NCBI GenBank assembly: GCA_030442055.1
Contig: JAUJEB010000001.1
Location: 3,100,001-3,164,000 of the forward strand
DNA from: Agaribacillus aureus
GTDB lineage: Bacteria; Bacteroidota; Bacteroidia; Cytophagales; Cyclobacteriaceae
Direction of reading: 5' to 3'
Length of the DNA stretch: 64,000 bases
Shown here: one piece after another, positions 18,445 to 27,100 of the stretch
Numbering within the stretch: the stretch's first letter is position 1
Layout of the letters: every line of letters starts with the position of its first letter
Translations under genes and position numbers: made by a program
Notes under the pieces: model-generated
The model's database searches: none
The model's input: the letters and a program-made list of their open reading frames with translations, nothing else
What the model was told of the DNA's origin: nothing

Positions 18445-18546
18445 TTATTCATCTTTTTTCACATAATCTGGAAGGGGGGATGATTTAATTTTTAACCTTC
18501 GTACCAGTTCCTTGCTGAAGTGGTGCATTTTCATGGTCTCAGACAT
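18445..18546 (-). CDS. Small ORF of 33 aa, downstream partner of an overlapping small ORF
   Basis: Starts ATGTCTGAGACC inside the last codons of the preceding small ORF (overlap of 16 bases) and encodes a basic peptide (HHFSKELVRRLKIKSS, ending YVKKDE). Either the two ORFs are translationally coupled, or they are halves of one small gene split by a frameshift near 18540. I recognise no family. The lengths make chance ORFs possible. Confidence 0.3.
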   Translation of the reverse strand: MSETMKMHHFSKELVRRLKIKSSPLPDYVKKDE

Positions 18547-18662
18547 TTAAAAACCGGAATCGCGTTACCACTACTTTCCAAATGAAGGGCATCCAGTAAA
18601 TCCTCACGCCAGTGGGTGGATAACCCCTCTAACTCTTTTTTAGGTTTCTGTTCATATTTCAT
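18531..18662 (-). CDS. Small ORF of 43 aa
   Basis: Begins with MKYEQKPKKELEGLSTHWRE and ends IPVFKCLRP. The composition (K/E-rich start, tryptophan, amphipathic helix LLDALHLE) looks protein-like rather than random. It sits in the 640-base space between the antiporter and DUF547 genes. It overlaps the next small ORF. Function unknown. Confidence 0.35.
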   Translation of the reverse strand: MKYEQKPKKELEGLSTHWREDLLDALHLESSGNAIPVFKCLRP

Positions 18663-18906
18663 AGGCAAATTTGGTAACTCAATCCTTATAAATAAAAAGA
18701 AACCGTTTTAACGGCAAGTAGTTAATATAATTATTTTTACCGATAAACCGCAACGAAGGATTAAATAATTGAAGAAAAAACTCGCGCTATTTAATTACAA
18801 AAAACTGATACCCAATCAAATAAATTTTTCCTCTTAGAATTATCAATGAAATTAATAAATGATAATATTTCTGGCTAAGATAGGATTAATTTTAGATTAC
18901 AAAAAA
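18663..18906. other. AT-rich intergenic stretch, no gene seen
   Basis: Very AT-rich spacer between the small ORFs and the palindrome ahead of the DUF547 gene. I see no open frame of interest, tRNA or hairpin here. It probably holds divergent promoter sequence. Confidence 0.5.
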
Positions 18907-18923
18907 GTATCAGATTATGATAC
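18907..18923. promoter_or_regulatory. Palindrome GTATCA-N5-TGATAC upstream of the DUF547 gene
   Basis: A perfect 6-bp inverted repeat with a 5-base spacer, 118 bases before the ATG at 19041. The size and symmetry suit a dimeric repressor or activator site. No cognate regulator gene is adjacent, so the assignment is speculative. Confidence 0.3.
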
Positions 18924-19040
18924 AAGCCTAATCCGGTAAAGTTTTGGTATTTTCATCGCTCTAAGGGAACTAATCATTTCGGGATTAAATTATTTGGAGA
19001 TGAAAATCATATTCGATTTAATTCATTGGCTGCAAATGTA

Positions 19041-19808
19041 ATGGCTAAATATTTCTATATATCGATTTTATGTCTCATTTCCCTGGCAAGTTGCGGATCA
19101 TACGATCCGCCGGCATCTGATAGCGATGCCGCCGATCACCAGCTGTGGGACATTCTTTTAAAAAAATATGTTTCAAAAGAGGGCTGGGTAAATTACAAAG
19201 ACTGGCAAAAGGACCGGAAAGCATTAAAAACCTATTTGCAGATTCTAAGTGATAATCCTCCTCATGAAAGTTCCTGGACACAGGAAGAAAAGTTGGCCTA
19301 CTGGATCAATGCCTATAACGCTTTTACAATAGAATTAATACTAGACCACTATCCATTAAAAAGTATTACCGACCTGCATCCCACCTTTTACGTCCCCGGG
19401 ATAAATACAATATGGCACAAAAAATTTTTTAAGATCGGAGGCATTGAAACCAGTCTGGATGAAATTGAGCATAAGATATTAAGAACAAAATTTGAGGAAC
19501 CCAGAATTCACTTTGCCATTGTCTGTGCCTCCTTTTCGTGCCCAAAATTAAGAAATGAAGCTTACATAGCCTCCAAGCTGGAGCAGCAACTAGACGAGCA
19601 AGCGGTGGACTTTATTAACGACCCCAAAAGAAATTTGGTCTCTGAAAATGAGCTGGAGATTTCGAAAATATTCAAATGGTTTAAAGGAGATTTTACAAAA
19701 AACAGCAGCCTTATTGGCTTCCTTCAGCAATATACCGCGGTTGAGATCAATGCCAACGCTCGAATCAATTACCTTCCTTATAATTGGGACCTTAACAGCA
19801 AGGATTGA
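19041..19808 (+). CDS. DUF547 domain lipoprotein, 255 aa
   Basis: ATG 19041 gives a compact lipoprotein signal (MAKYFYISILCLISLASC, lipobox Cys18), so this start is preferred over TTG 19026. The mature protein has the DUF547 layout: a WDILLKKYVSKEGWVNY strand, LAYWINAYNAFTIELIL, then WHKKFFKIGG, a conserved LDEIEHKIL helix, and IHFAIVCASFSCPKLRNEAY with the invariant cysteine pair. The family is probably a periplasmic papain-like or transglutaminase-like fold of unknown role. It lies 98 bases before gltX on the same strand, but gltX has its own promoter-like element. Confidence 0.88.
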   Translation: MAKYFYISILCLISLASCGSYDPPASDSDAADHQLWDILLKKYVSKEGWVNYKDWQKDRKALKTYLQILSDNPPHESSWTQEEKLAYWINAYNAFTIELILDHYPLKSITDLHPTFYVPGINTIWHKKFFKIGGIETSLDEIEHKILRTKFEEPRIHFAIVCASFSCPKLRNEAYIASKLEQQLDEQAVDFINDPKRNLVSENELEISKIFKWFKGDFTKNSSLIGFLQQYTAVEINANARINYLPYNWDLNSKD

Positions 19809-19873
19809 CCTTTATAGTCCATTGCCATCATTGACATAGGCAGCCAATTTTATTATCCTTACACAAGTTTTTG

Positions 19874-19881
19874 TAGCTTTG
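19874..19881 (+). promoter_or_regulatory. Putative -7 element of gltX
   Basis: TAGCTTTG matches TAnnTTTG and ends 25 bases before the gltX ATG, giving a leader of about 20 bases. The upstream region is AT-rich without a clear TTG at -33. Confidence 0.45.
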
Positions 19882-19906
19882 CAGGGTTTTCAAAATTTAT
19901 ACATCA

Positions 19907-21442
19907 ATGAGTCAGGAAGTCAGAGTTCGCTTTGCCCCCAGCCCAACGGGCGGTTTACACATTGGCGGCGTAAGAACTGCATTGTTTAATTACCTGTTTG
20001 CGAGAAATCAGGGAGGTAAGATGATTCTACGGATAGAAGATACCGATCAAAACAGGTTTGTAGCAGGCGCAGAGGCCTATATTAAAAATGCATTGGATTG
20101 GTGCGGTATTAAAATTGACGAAGGGCCGGATCAGGGAGGTCCCTTTGGACCCTATCGACAATCGGAGCGGAAAGATATCTATCAACAATACGCTTTGCAA
20201 CTGGTTCAGGAGGATAAAGCGTATTATGCTTTTGATACAGATGAGGAGATCAATGCTTTGCGGGAAAGATTAAAGGCAGCCAAAGTGGCCAATCCTACCT
20301 ACAATGCCATTACACGAAGCAATATGAAGAACTCGCTGACTTTAAGTCCAGAGGAGGTGCAGGCCAGAATAGCATCAGGCGAGCCGTATGTGATTCGCCT
20401 CAAAGTGCCTAAAAAAGAAGAAATTCGCTTCAATGATATGATTCGCGGTTGGATTATGGTGCACTCTTCTACCATTGATGACAAGGTCATTTTAAAATCC
20501 GACGGCATGCCGACCTATCACCTGGCCAATATTGTGGATGATCATCTCATGGAAATCACCCATATTATCAGGGGGGAAGAGTGGCTGCCATCAGCACCGC
20601 TACACGTGCTCCTGTATCAATACCTGGGATGGGAAGAGGAAATGCCGCGTTTTGCCCATTTACCATTGATTCTAAAGCCTACGGGCAGTGGCAAGCTTTC
20701 CAAAAGAGATGCCCAGAAAGGTGGTTTCCCAATATTTCCTTTGTTATGGAAAGAAGCCGGAGAAGAATCGGTTGGTTTCAGGGAAGAGGGGTATTTGCCT
20801 TCCGCGTTGGTCAACTTTCTGGCACTTTTAGGCTGGAATCCCGGCACCGAGCAGGAGATATTTAACATGGAGGCGCTTATCAAGGATTTTAGCCTTGCAA
20901 GAGTCGGTAAGGCAGGTACCAAGTTTGATATTGAAAAGGCACAATGGTTTAATCAGCAATACCTTAAAATGATGACTGACGAGGAAATTGCCGACATCAT
21001 TACCCCGGATCTGAAAAAATACGCCCCGGAGTTTTCGCAACCAGCCACAAAACTGGTTCATTTAATGAAAGACAGGGTCACATTTCCCCATGAAATTGTA
21101 TCCAGGACGACATATCTGTTTAGTTCACCGCAAACTTTTGACGAAAAAACCGTTAAAAAGAAGTGGACACAGGAATCAGTTCGTGTTCTTTTGGACTTTA
21201 AATCGGCTCTTGAAGGATTACATGATTTTACATCCGCGCCGATTAAAGAGCTGTTTCAACAGGTGATTGAGAAGAATGAGGTGGGCTTTGGCAGGGTAAT
21301 GCCTGCGGTTCGATTAGCCATTACAGGACTGGGCTCAGGTCCGGATTTAATGGAAATTATGGAAATCATTGGTAAAAATGAAACCATAGCCAGAATCGAA
21401 TTTGCCGTAAATCATTTAAATGACCGAATAAAAGTAAGCTGA
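19907..21442 (+). CDS. gltX: Glutamate--tRNA ligase
   Basis: Class I aminoacyl-tRNA synthetase charging tRNA-Glu. PSPTGGLHIGGVRTALFNYL at about 9-28 contains the HIGH-type motif (HIGG), LRIEDTDQNRF follows, and the KLSKR loop is at 263-267. After KLSKRDAQK comes an insert beginning GGFPIFPLLW, before LPSALVNFLALLGWNPG, a feature I associate with Bacteroidota GltX. The anticodon-binding helical domain fills the remainder. The length of 511 aa is normal. Its TGA overlaps the ATG of the next small gene by one base. Confidence 0.97.
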   Translation: MSQEVRVRFAPSPTGGLHIGGVRTALFNYLFARNQGGKMILRIEDTDQNRFVAGAEAYIKNALDWCGIKIDEGPDQGGPFGPYRQSERKDIYQQYALQLVQEDKAYYAFDTDEEINALRERLKAAKVANPTYNAITRSNMKNSLTLSPEEVQARIASGEPYVIRLKVPKKEEIRFNDMIRGWIMVHSSTIDDKVILKSDGMPTYHLANIVDDHLMEITHIIRGEEWLPSAPLHVLLYQYLGWEEEMPRFAHLPLILKPTGSGKLSKRDAQKGGFPIFPLLWKEAGEESVGFREEGYLPSALVNFLALLGWNPGTEQEIFNMEALIKDFSLARVGKAGTKFDIEKAQWFNQQYLKMMTDEEIADIITPDLKKYAPEFSQPATKLVHLMKDRVTFPHEIVSRTTYLFSSPQTFDEKTVKKKWTQESVRVLLDFKSALEGLHDFTSAPIKELFQQVIEKNEVGFGRVMPAVRLAITGLGSGPDLMEIMEIIGKNETIARIEFAVNHLNDRIKVS

Positions 21443-21675
21443 TGGCTAAAAAGAAAAAAAAAGAAAGAAGGGAAAGGCCCAGGGTAAATCCTGAATTGGA
21501 AGGTTTTGATATAAAAATTGATTCCTTTGGGGAAATAAAAAGCACCTTCAACATCGATAAAATAAATGATTTTTTGAATCGGAGTGTAGACGATAAAAAG
21601 TTGAGGGATCGCGAAGACCTGGACTTTGTGAAAGAAAAAAAAATCATCGAAAAAAATGATGATAATTCAGAATGA
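21442..21675 (+). CDS. Small charged protein coupled to gltX, 77 aa
   Basis: Starts in a TGATG junction with gltX, so translation is probably coupled. The product is very hydrophilic: a lysine/arginine-rich start (MAKKKKKERRERPRVNPELE), a short sequence with a FDIKIDSFGEI strand, then an acidic-basic tail ending KKIIEKNDDNSE. It is likely cytoplasmic and partly disordered, perhaps nucleic-acid-binding at its N-terminus. I recognise no named family. Confidence 0.7.
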   Translation: MAKKKKKERRERPRVNPELEGFDIKIDSFGEIKSTFNIDKINDFLNRSVDDKKLRDREDLDFVKEKKIIEKNDDNSE

Positions 21676-21741
21676 TCACAACACAAAAGGCAACTATTTA
21701 TAAATTCACCTATTAACTCATATTAGCCCTTTATTTATCCG

Positions 21742-22512
21742 ATGCGATCACACGAAATTGACTACCGCATTATTGGCGAAGACATCCAGGTGGTAGAAGT
21801 AGAACTGGACCCTGGCGAGACCGTCATAGCAGAAGCCGGTGCCATGTTGTACATGGACCAGGATATTGAATACCAAACAAAAATGGGAGACGGATCCGAT
21901 CCCAACCAGGGCTTTTTTGGTAAGCTGGTAAAGGCCGGGACCCGCCTGTTAACCGGAGAATCAATTTTCATGACGCACTTTTCCAACCACGGCCGCCAAA
22001 AGCGTAAAGTAGCTTTTTCAGCCCCCTATCCGGGCACCGTCATTCCGTTGGATCTCAGCCAATTGAGATATCAGGAACTTATTGTTCAAAAGGATGGATT
22101 TTTGTGTGCCGCCCTTGGAACCAAGTTATCCATTTTTTTTAACCGGAAGCTAGGCTCGGGATTGGTTGGAGGTGAAGGATTTATTCTCGAAAAAATTCAG
22201 GGGGACGGGATGGCTTTTGTACACGCCGGTGGCACTATTATTGAAAAAGAACTTAAAGGCGAAGTCCTGCGGGTGGATACCGGATGTGTTGTGGCCTTTG
22301 AACCAACACTGAATTTCGATGTACAAAGATCCGGCGGGTTAAAATCAATGCTCTTTGGTGGTGAAGGCATATTTTTAGCCACACTCAGCGGTGAAGGAAA
22401 AGTCTGGTTGCAATCCATGCCCTTCAGAAAGCTTGTGAAAGCGCTAGCTCCCTATGGAGAAAAAAGTAACAAAGGCGAAAGTTCACTGCTAAGGGGTTTT
22501 CTGGAAAGTTAA
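21742..22512 (+). CDS. TIGR00266/AIM24 family protein, 256 aa
   Basis: A single AIM24-type beta-rich domain. The start [20 protein letters not shown] leads into [20 protein letters not shown], followed by a glycine-rich [19 protein letters not shown] loop and the conserved phenylalanine/glycine blocks to [20 protein letters not shown] near 195-214. AIM24 is a mitochondrial biogenesis protein in yeast, but the bacterial family has no settled function. There is no signal peptide. It follows gltX and the small charged gene after 66 bases and may share their transcript. Confidence 0.93.
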   Translation: MRSHEIDYRIIGEDIQVVEVELDPGETVIAEAGAMLYMDQDIEYQTKMGDGSDPNQGFFGKLVKAGTRLLTGESIFMTHFSNHGRQKRKVAFSAPYPGTVIPLDLSQLRYQELIVQKDGFLCAALGTKLSIFFNRKLGSGLVGGEGFILEKIQGDGMAFVHAGGTIIEKELKGEVLRVDTGCVVAFEPTLNFDVQRSGGLKSMLFGGEGIFLATLSGEGKVWLQSMPFRKLVKALAPYGEKSNKGESSLLRGFLES

Positions 22513-22605
22513 TATTGAAGCCAACACGTTAATTAACAATGGCTTACCAGTCTCACCCTCAATCCGACTGTTATTATCCTTGATGATCAACCGCCCCATC
22601 CGCCA

Positions 22606-23730
22606 TCACTTGTTCATTTTTAAATATTCAGATGGCGTATGGCCGGTATGTTTCTTAAAAACCCTGTTAAAAGAAGCTTTGGAATTGAATCCGGAATCAA
22701 GGGCAATCCCCAGAATGGTAAGATGCTTATTTGCCGGATCATTTAATTTTCCTTTCAGCGTTTTTATCCTGTAACTATTAATAAAATCAAAGAAGTTTTG
22801 ATTTATCTTATCGTTTAAAACCTGGGATAGATGATGGGTGGGAATTTGCAGCGCAGAAGCAACCTCCTGAAGCGTCACCTTATGCTGCAAAAAGGGCTTC
22901 TCCTTTTCCATATAATCAATCAATAAATCTTCATAGCGAATCGCATCAGCTTCCGTGAGCCTATTTTTTTCATATCGAATTTTTGGCTTTTCAACGCCGG
23001 GTGTTTCCACCTTGCTTGGAATGCTGGTGAAAATTGGCGTTTGTTTCAACCCGTAATAGCCCAGTGCAAACACCCAAATGCTCGCCGCAGCAAAGATATA
23101 GGACTCGGTCTCAAGCGTAATCTCCATACCGAGTTTCATGGTGGTTGCCGCTAATACAACTAACGAAAGTATAAACAGACTTCCAACCAGGAACTTTAAC
23201 CATTTAAGATCGACATTTTCAGTATCGGAAAAGTATTTTTGCACTTCCCTCTGGTGGGCTCTTAACAAGATAAAAACCCAAATCAAATATACCGGCAATG
23301 TAATTGTTTTGCATATGAGCGCCAGCGATAAAATGGCACTTGAGTCGCCCTTAATGACCTCATTATAATAAATGAGCTTTTCTGAAGATTTCAAGAGATA
23401 AAAAGGGAGCAACAAAGCGTTGTACAGCAGAAAGGGGATGAAATGAAACAAATACCCGGGCCGGAAACGCGCCTGGGGCGAAATGCTGGTCTTCACATAA
23501 AAATATAGCAGCGGCCCATAAAGAAATATCAATGAGGAGGTCGAGCCTACCAAATGTGGAAACTTATCATAATAGCCGGTAAATTCCAGGTAGTTTGCGG
23601 CAATTTGTACAAATACTACCAACAGCCAGATTGTTAAAATCTTATCTGCCAAAGTCTTGCCTTTTTTATTCATCAGCAACAATGAAAAAAATAAAGACTG
23701 TATCGCACCGATTGCCAGAACTGTGACCAT
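22606..23730 (-). CDS. Membrane-bound AraC-family transcriptional regulator, 374 aa
   Basis: Seven hydrophobic segments in the first 235 residues are followed by a cytoplasmic linker and a C-terminal AraC-type double helix-turn-helix (about 270-372: VTLQEVASALQIPTHHLSQV, then LTILGIALDSGFNSKASFNR and VFKKHTGHTPSEYL). This 7TM-AraC layout is common in Bacteroidota and is thought to couple an external or membrane signal to transcription. The target is not evident. The upstream plus-strand small membrane protein gene at 24054 is a candidate. The DNA-binding part looks intact. Confidence 0.9.
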   Translation of the reverse strand: MVTVLAIGAIQSLFFSLLLMNKKGKTLADKILTIWLLVVFVQIAANYLEFTGYYDKFPHLVGSTSSLIFLYGPLLYFYVKTSISPQARFRPGYLFHFIPFLLYNALLLPFYLLKSSEKLIYYNEVIKGDSSAILSLALICKTITLPVYLIWVFILLRAHQREVQKYFSDTENVDLKWLKFLVGSLFILSLVVLAATTMKLGMEITLETESYIFAAASIWVFALGYYGLKQTPIFTSIPSKVETPGVEKPKIRYEKNRLTEADAIRYEDLLIDYMEKEKPFLQHKVTLQEVASALQIPTHHLSQVLNDKINQNFFDFINSYRIKTLKGKLNDPANKHLTILGIALDSGFNSKASFNRVFKKHTGHTPSEYLKMNK

Positions 23731-23849
23731 AGTATTGTAACAGGAAGAGTATTTATCTGAGCGCCGCCTTTCCGGATTGCAATCAAAGATAGTACAATAT
23801 AAAAAACTTCACGTGCTTATTTTAGGGGCGATTAAAAATCCTCCCAAAA

Positions 23850-23857
23850 TAACTTTG
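23850..23857 (+). promoter_or_regulatory. TAnnTTTG-type element upstream of the small membrane protein
   Basis: TAACTTTG matches the Bacteroidota -7 consensus, about 200 bases before ATG 24054. If real, the leader would be unusually long (about 190 bases). No -33 TTG stands out. Confidence 0.25.
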
Positions 23858-24053
23858 TGTCGCAGTTGTTTAATTCCGTCCTGAAAACGGAGAAATAGCA
23901 TTCAAAAGAAAGATTTTTAACTTACTGATTTACAGTATTTTAACAAGTAACAAGTCTTACCTTTTAAGATGATACCTTTTAGCCGGAAATTTTTAAGACA
24001 AACTATTCACAGCCCCGTTAATACAACCGAAGCGTACAATAAAAATTACGATC

Positions 24054-24299
24054 ATGAAAAAGAAAACTGAAATAATAATAGCCTTGGTCTCAACCTTTAT
24101 ATTTTTCTATCTGGCCTCTTACGTTTCCATCATTTTGTTTGGAGAAGTTGGAGCGGGAGCCCCAGTCAAAGACCTGGTGAATACTGGTTTGGTGTTACTG
24201 GTGCTGACGAGCTTGAGCATTTTCTCCTTTCTATTCACCCTGGATTATGTGAAGTCTTATAATCTTCTCATTCAAAGGTTGGTCGGGGCGAAAGTATAG
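24054..24299 (+). CDS. Small membrane protein with two TM segments, 81 aa
   Basis: After a basic start (MKKKTEI) come two hydrophobic helices (about 7-29 and 44-66) joined by a short glycine-rich loop, and a short cytoplasmic-type tail. I recognise no family. It is isolated: 323 bases from the divergent 7TM-AraC regulator and 658 bases from the peroxidase gene. The divergent orientation makes it a possible target of that regulator. Confidence 0.6.
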   Translation: MKKKTEIIIALVSTFIFFYLASYVSIILFGEVGAGAPVKDLVNTGLVLLVLTSLSIFSFLFTLDYVKSYNLLIQRLVGAKV

Positions 24300-24957
24300 A
24301 AGGTTTAATTGTATATCAATAAGGTTATTATAAAAGAATAAATCACACATTAAATTGGTGGCTTGGGTGTGTCTAGGTAGAGGGGTTTGGCACACCGGGT
24401 CACTTTTTTAGTTTCGGGCTTCATTATATTGCCCTGCCATCTTCAAGAGTCCCGCAAATATTTTCAAAAACTCATATAACAGCCCCGACAATCCAAATTG
24501 CCTGTTTCATGCACAAACTACCTACCGGAAATACAACCGTAATTATTTAGATATCAAGCCAGTATTGAAGGAGAAAGTCGATGCCGTTTTTCCGGTTGGT
24601 TAATCATCAAATAACTAAAAATCTTATCTTTTTAATTGTAAAATTACTCCTTGTTTCATGTCTTATGCCGGTTTTTTAATAAAATCTGGTCTGTTCCCAC
24701 CTAAAACATTGGTATTTCACCGGAATAATTTAACACCCTACCCGAAAAAACCCGAATTCCACCGAAATCGCTGATTTCACCAAATTTTATCATAAAGTAC
24801 ACTCCCAATAATTCTATTCATGTTGAATTGTATCCTCACCGTTAATTCAACATTTTTGCCTATTACTTCAGCTATGAGAGCGAAATGTGTGAATTGTATT
24901 GCTACCCTATTAGATACGGCGATGATTTATACGTCTTTTAATTCATAGCAAGAAGAA
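24300..24957. other. 658-base stretch without a convincing gene
   Basis: I find no family-like open frame. A 38-codon frame starting at 24661 is the longest plus-strand one I noticed. Around 24715-24785 three variants of TTYCACCGRAAT occur at irregular spacing. The right end, just before 24958, must carry the promoter of the peroxidase cluster, but no TAnnTTTG octamer is obvious. Confidence 0.45.
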
Positions 24958-26127
24958 ATGATACAAACGCATATTTTTGGTTCACAATCATGGTTTTCAC
25001 TGGTGGTTTTTAGTTTCTTTCTATCGGCCTGTCACTCTCAATACGAGACGCCCAATGACCAGGTAACGCTGCTGAATCTTGAAACTTTGCCCCCGGTAAC
25101 AGATCCGATTAACAACCTATCCAATCCTGATAAGGTCATTTTGGGAAAAATGCTTTTCTGGGATCCGATTCTTTCAGGGGAAAAGGATGTAGCATGCGTT
25201 TCCTGTCATCACCCCCGGCATGGTTATGCCGATGGTCTTGACGTTTCAATCGGGGTAGGAGGCAATGGCTTGGGCAACGTAAGAACGGAAGGCGCCAAGG
25301 AAAGAATCCCCAGGGTGGGTCGCAATGCGCCTACGATCATCAATGCAGCCTATAACGGGCTTTTGAGCTATCATCAGATATACAATCCATTGAATGCCCC
25401 CACCTTTTGGGACGGGCGAAGAAAAAGCCTTGAATTTCAAAGCCTGGGACCACCGACATCTTATAATGAAATGAGAGGAAATGGATATGAAGAGGCATTA
25501 ACCTTCGACAGCCTGGTAAACCGATTACAAAACATTCCAGCATATGTGACAATGTTTCAGGCAGCTTTTGGAGGAGATATCAGTAGTGTAAATGAAGAAA
25601 ATATAGGAAAGGCAATTGCTGCCTTCGAGCGGACTATAATTAGTCGAAACAGCCCCTATGACCAATTTGTCAACGGCGACAAAAACGCGTTGTCAGAGGA
25701 TCAGAAAAACGGTTTATTGTTATTCTTTAACAAGGCCAATTGCGCCACGTGTCACGCCGGACCAATGTTTTCCGACTACAATTATTACAATTTGGGTATA
25801 AGAGACAATGATAAAGTAGGCGTCGATTTAGGAGTAAATGAACAAAGAAAATTTAGGACACCAACACTGCGCAATGTAACACTAACAGCCCCCTATATGC
25901 ACAATGGTGCGCATCAGACCCTGGAAGAAATGATGGAATACTATAACAATGGCATATCTGAAAATGCCGAAATAACGGCAATAGATCCGAAAATCAAGCC
26001 ATTGAATCTGAATAAAAAAGAAATATCCGATATCATAGCCTTTATGGAAGCGCTTACTGATGATAGCTTTGATAAATCGGAACCTGCATCAGTGCCTAGT
26101 GGTTTAAAACCCGGTGGAAACTTGTAA
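24958..26127 (+). CDS. Di-heme cytochrome-c peroxidase/MauG family lipoprotein, 389 aa
   Basis: A periplasm-facing lipoprotein (lipobox LSAC, Cys25) with two covalent c-heme sites, CVSCH at 80-84 and CATCH at 262-266, as in bacterial cytochrome c peroxidases and MauG-like enzymes. The FWDGRRKSLEFQSLGP block and the AFERTIISRNSPYDQ segment between the hemes are typical. The C-terminal FRTPTLRNVTLTAPYMHNG carries the conserved methionine region. Activity may be H2O2 reduction or oxidation of another substrate. It leads a plus-strand cluster (gap of 16 bases to the next gene), with YceI and a DUF5777 barrel downstream. Confidence 0.93.
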   Translation: MIQTHIFGSQSWFSLVVFSFFLSACHSQYETPNDQVTLLNLETLPPVTDPINNLSNPDKVILGKMLFWDPILSGEKDVACVSCHHPRHGYADGLDVSIGVGGNGLGNVRTEGAKERIPRVGRNAPTIINAAYNGLLSYHQIYNPLNAPTFWDGRRKSLEFQSLGPPTSYNEMRGNGYEEALTFDSLVNRLQNIPAYVTMFQAAFGGDISSVNEENIGKAIAAFERTIISRNSPYDQFVNGDKNALSEDQKNGLLLFFNKANCATCHAGPMFSDYNYYNLGIRDNDKVGVDLGVNEQRKFRTPTLRNVTLTAPYMHNGAHQTLEEMMEYYNNGISENAEITAIDPKIKPLNLNKKEISDIIAFMEALTDDSFDKSEPASVPSGLKPGGNL

Positions 26128-26143
26128 CCTCTGAAATTTTGTG

Positions 26144-26521
26144 ATGAAATTTAGAAAAGCTATAAAAATCGCCAAATACCAAATATTTACATGCCTGCTG
26201 TTAACAGCGTGTATTAGCGAGGTCAGGGAATATGAGATGTGCGAAACAGACCAGCTGGATCAGGCGGTAAGTTACAGCTTGGAGGTAGCCCCCATAATAA
26301 GGAGCACCTGTACTTTACCGGCATGTCATATCAATGGATTTGAAAATGGTGATTTCACAAATTTCAATCAGTTAAAGGGAAAAGTAGATAACGGTTTACT
26401 GGAGACGGTAATCACGACCAGCCAGATGCCGCCAGCTTTTACCAAAGGGCCTAAGCAGTTAACCTATTGTGAAAAAAAACTAATCATACGATGGATCGAT
26501 GAAGGCGGTCTGAACAATTAA
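26144..26521 (+). CDS. Small lipoprotein with an unusual CX4CH motif, 125 aa
   Basis: ATG 26144 follows a GTG by one codon. A lipoprotein signal ends LLLTAC. The mature part resembles a mono-heme cytochrome domain of the Planctomycetes type: an EVAPIIRSTC start, CTLPACH where CXXCH is expected, then a region containing MPP and a closing IRWIDEGGLNN helix. The spacing CX4CH is non-canonical; such sites occur in some multiheme cytochromes and may need a dedicated lyase. Alternatively the cysteines form a disulfide and no heme is bound. Its place right after the di-heme peroxidase suggests an electron-transfer partner. Confidence 0.7.
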   Translation: MKFRKAIKIAKYQIFTCLLLTACISEVREYEMCETDQLDQAVSYSLEVAPIIRSTCTLPACHINGFENGDFTNFNQLKGKVDNGLLETVITTSQMPPAFTKGPKQLTYCEKKLIIRWIDEGGLNN

Positions 26522-26545
26522 TCTAAAAATTATTGTCTGACAAAA

Positions 26546-27097
26546 ATGAATAAAATGATGAGAAGTGTTCTGTTTATGATTTTAGCTGTTGCTTATGCCT
26601 GTAATATCAATGCCCAGGTGTTTAGCGGCAAAAATGGTGACGTCAAATTATTAGGTAAGGCGCCAAAAGAAACCATTACAGCCAGTAGTAAAACGCTTAA
26701 AGCCAAAATAGATATTGGTTCCAAGGAATTTAATTTCAGGCAAAACCTTAATCAGTTTGCCTTTTCTCAAGGAGACCTGCAAAAGAAAGATGCCGAGGAA
26801 ATGTATTGGGAAACCGATAAATACCCCAATGCTGACTTTAAAGGAAAAATAATTAACGACGTAGACCTAAGTAAAAATGGCACTTATAATATTACCGCTA
26901 TAGGCGATTTTTCCATGCATGGGGTCACTAAGCAATTAAAAGTTCCGGCAGTAATAAAAGTCAACGGCGGTACGCTGACCATTAACTCGAAGTTGAAAAT
27001 CTTTCTCTCCGACTTTGACATTAAAATCCCAAGACTGGTGGTATTGAAGGTCGCAGAAGAGTTCGAGGCTGATATTTCATTAACACTAACCAACTAG
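26546..27097 (+). CDS. YceI family protein, 183 aa
   Basis: A periplasmic lipocalin-like protein that in characterised relatives binds isoprenoid or other lipophilic ligands. A signal peptide ending in CNINAQ precedes a beta-barrel domain with the YceI pattern: FNFRQNLNQFAF, YWETDKYPNADFKG and the GDFSMHGVTKQLKVP motif near 115-130. The length is normal. It is the third gene of the peroxidase cluster and is followed after 3 bases by a DUF5777 gene, a pairing seen widely in Bacteroidota. Confidence 0.92.
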   Translation: MNKMMRSVLFMILAVAYACNINAQVFSGKNGDVKLLGKAPKETITASSKTLKAKIDIGSKEFNFRQNLNQFAFSQGDLQKKDAEEMYWETDKYPNADFKGKIINDVDLSKNGTYNITAIGDFSMHGVTKQLKVPAVIKVNGGTLTINSKLKIFLSDFDIKIPRLVVLKVAEEFEADISLTLTN

Positions 27098-27100
27098 GCC

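Noticed and set aside
24661-24777. 38-codon plus-strand frame in the gap before the peroxidase gene
   Set aside because: No family-like pattern or signal; the length is expected by chance in a 650-base gap.
24715-24785. Three TTYCACCGRAAT-like repeats as possible iterons or an origin
   Set aside because: Spacing is irregular, matches are imperfect, and no replication gene or DnaA boxes are nearby.
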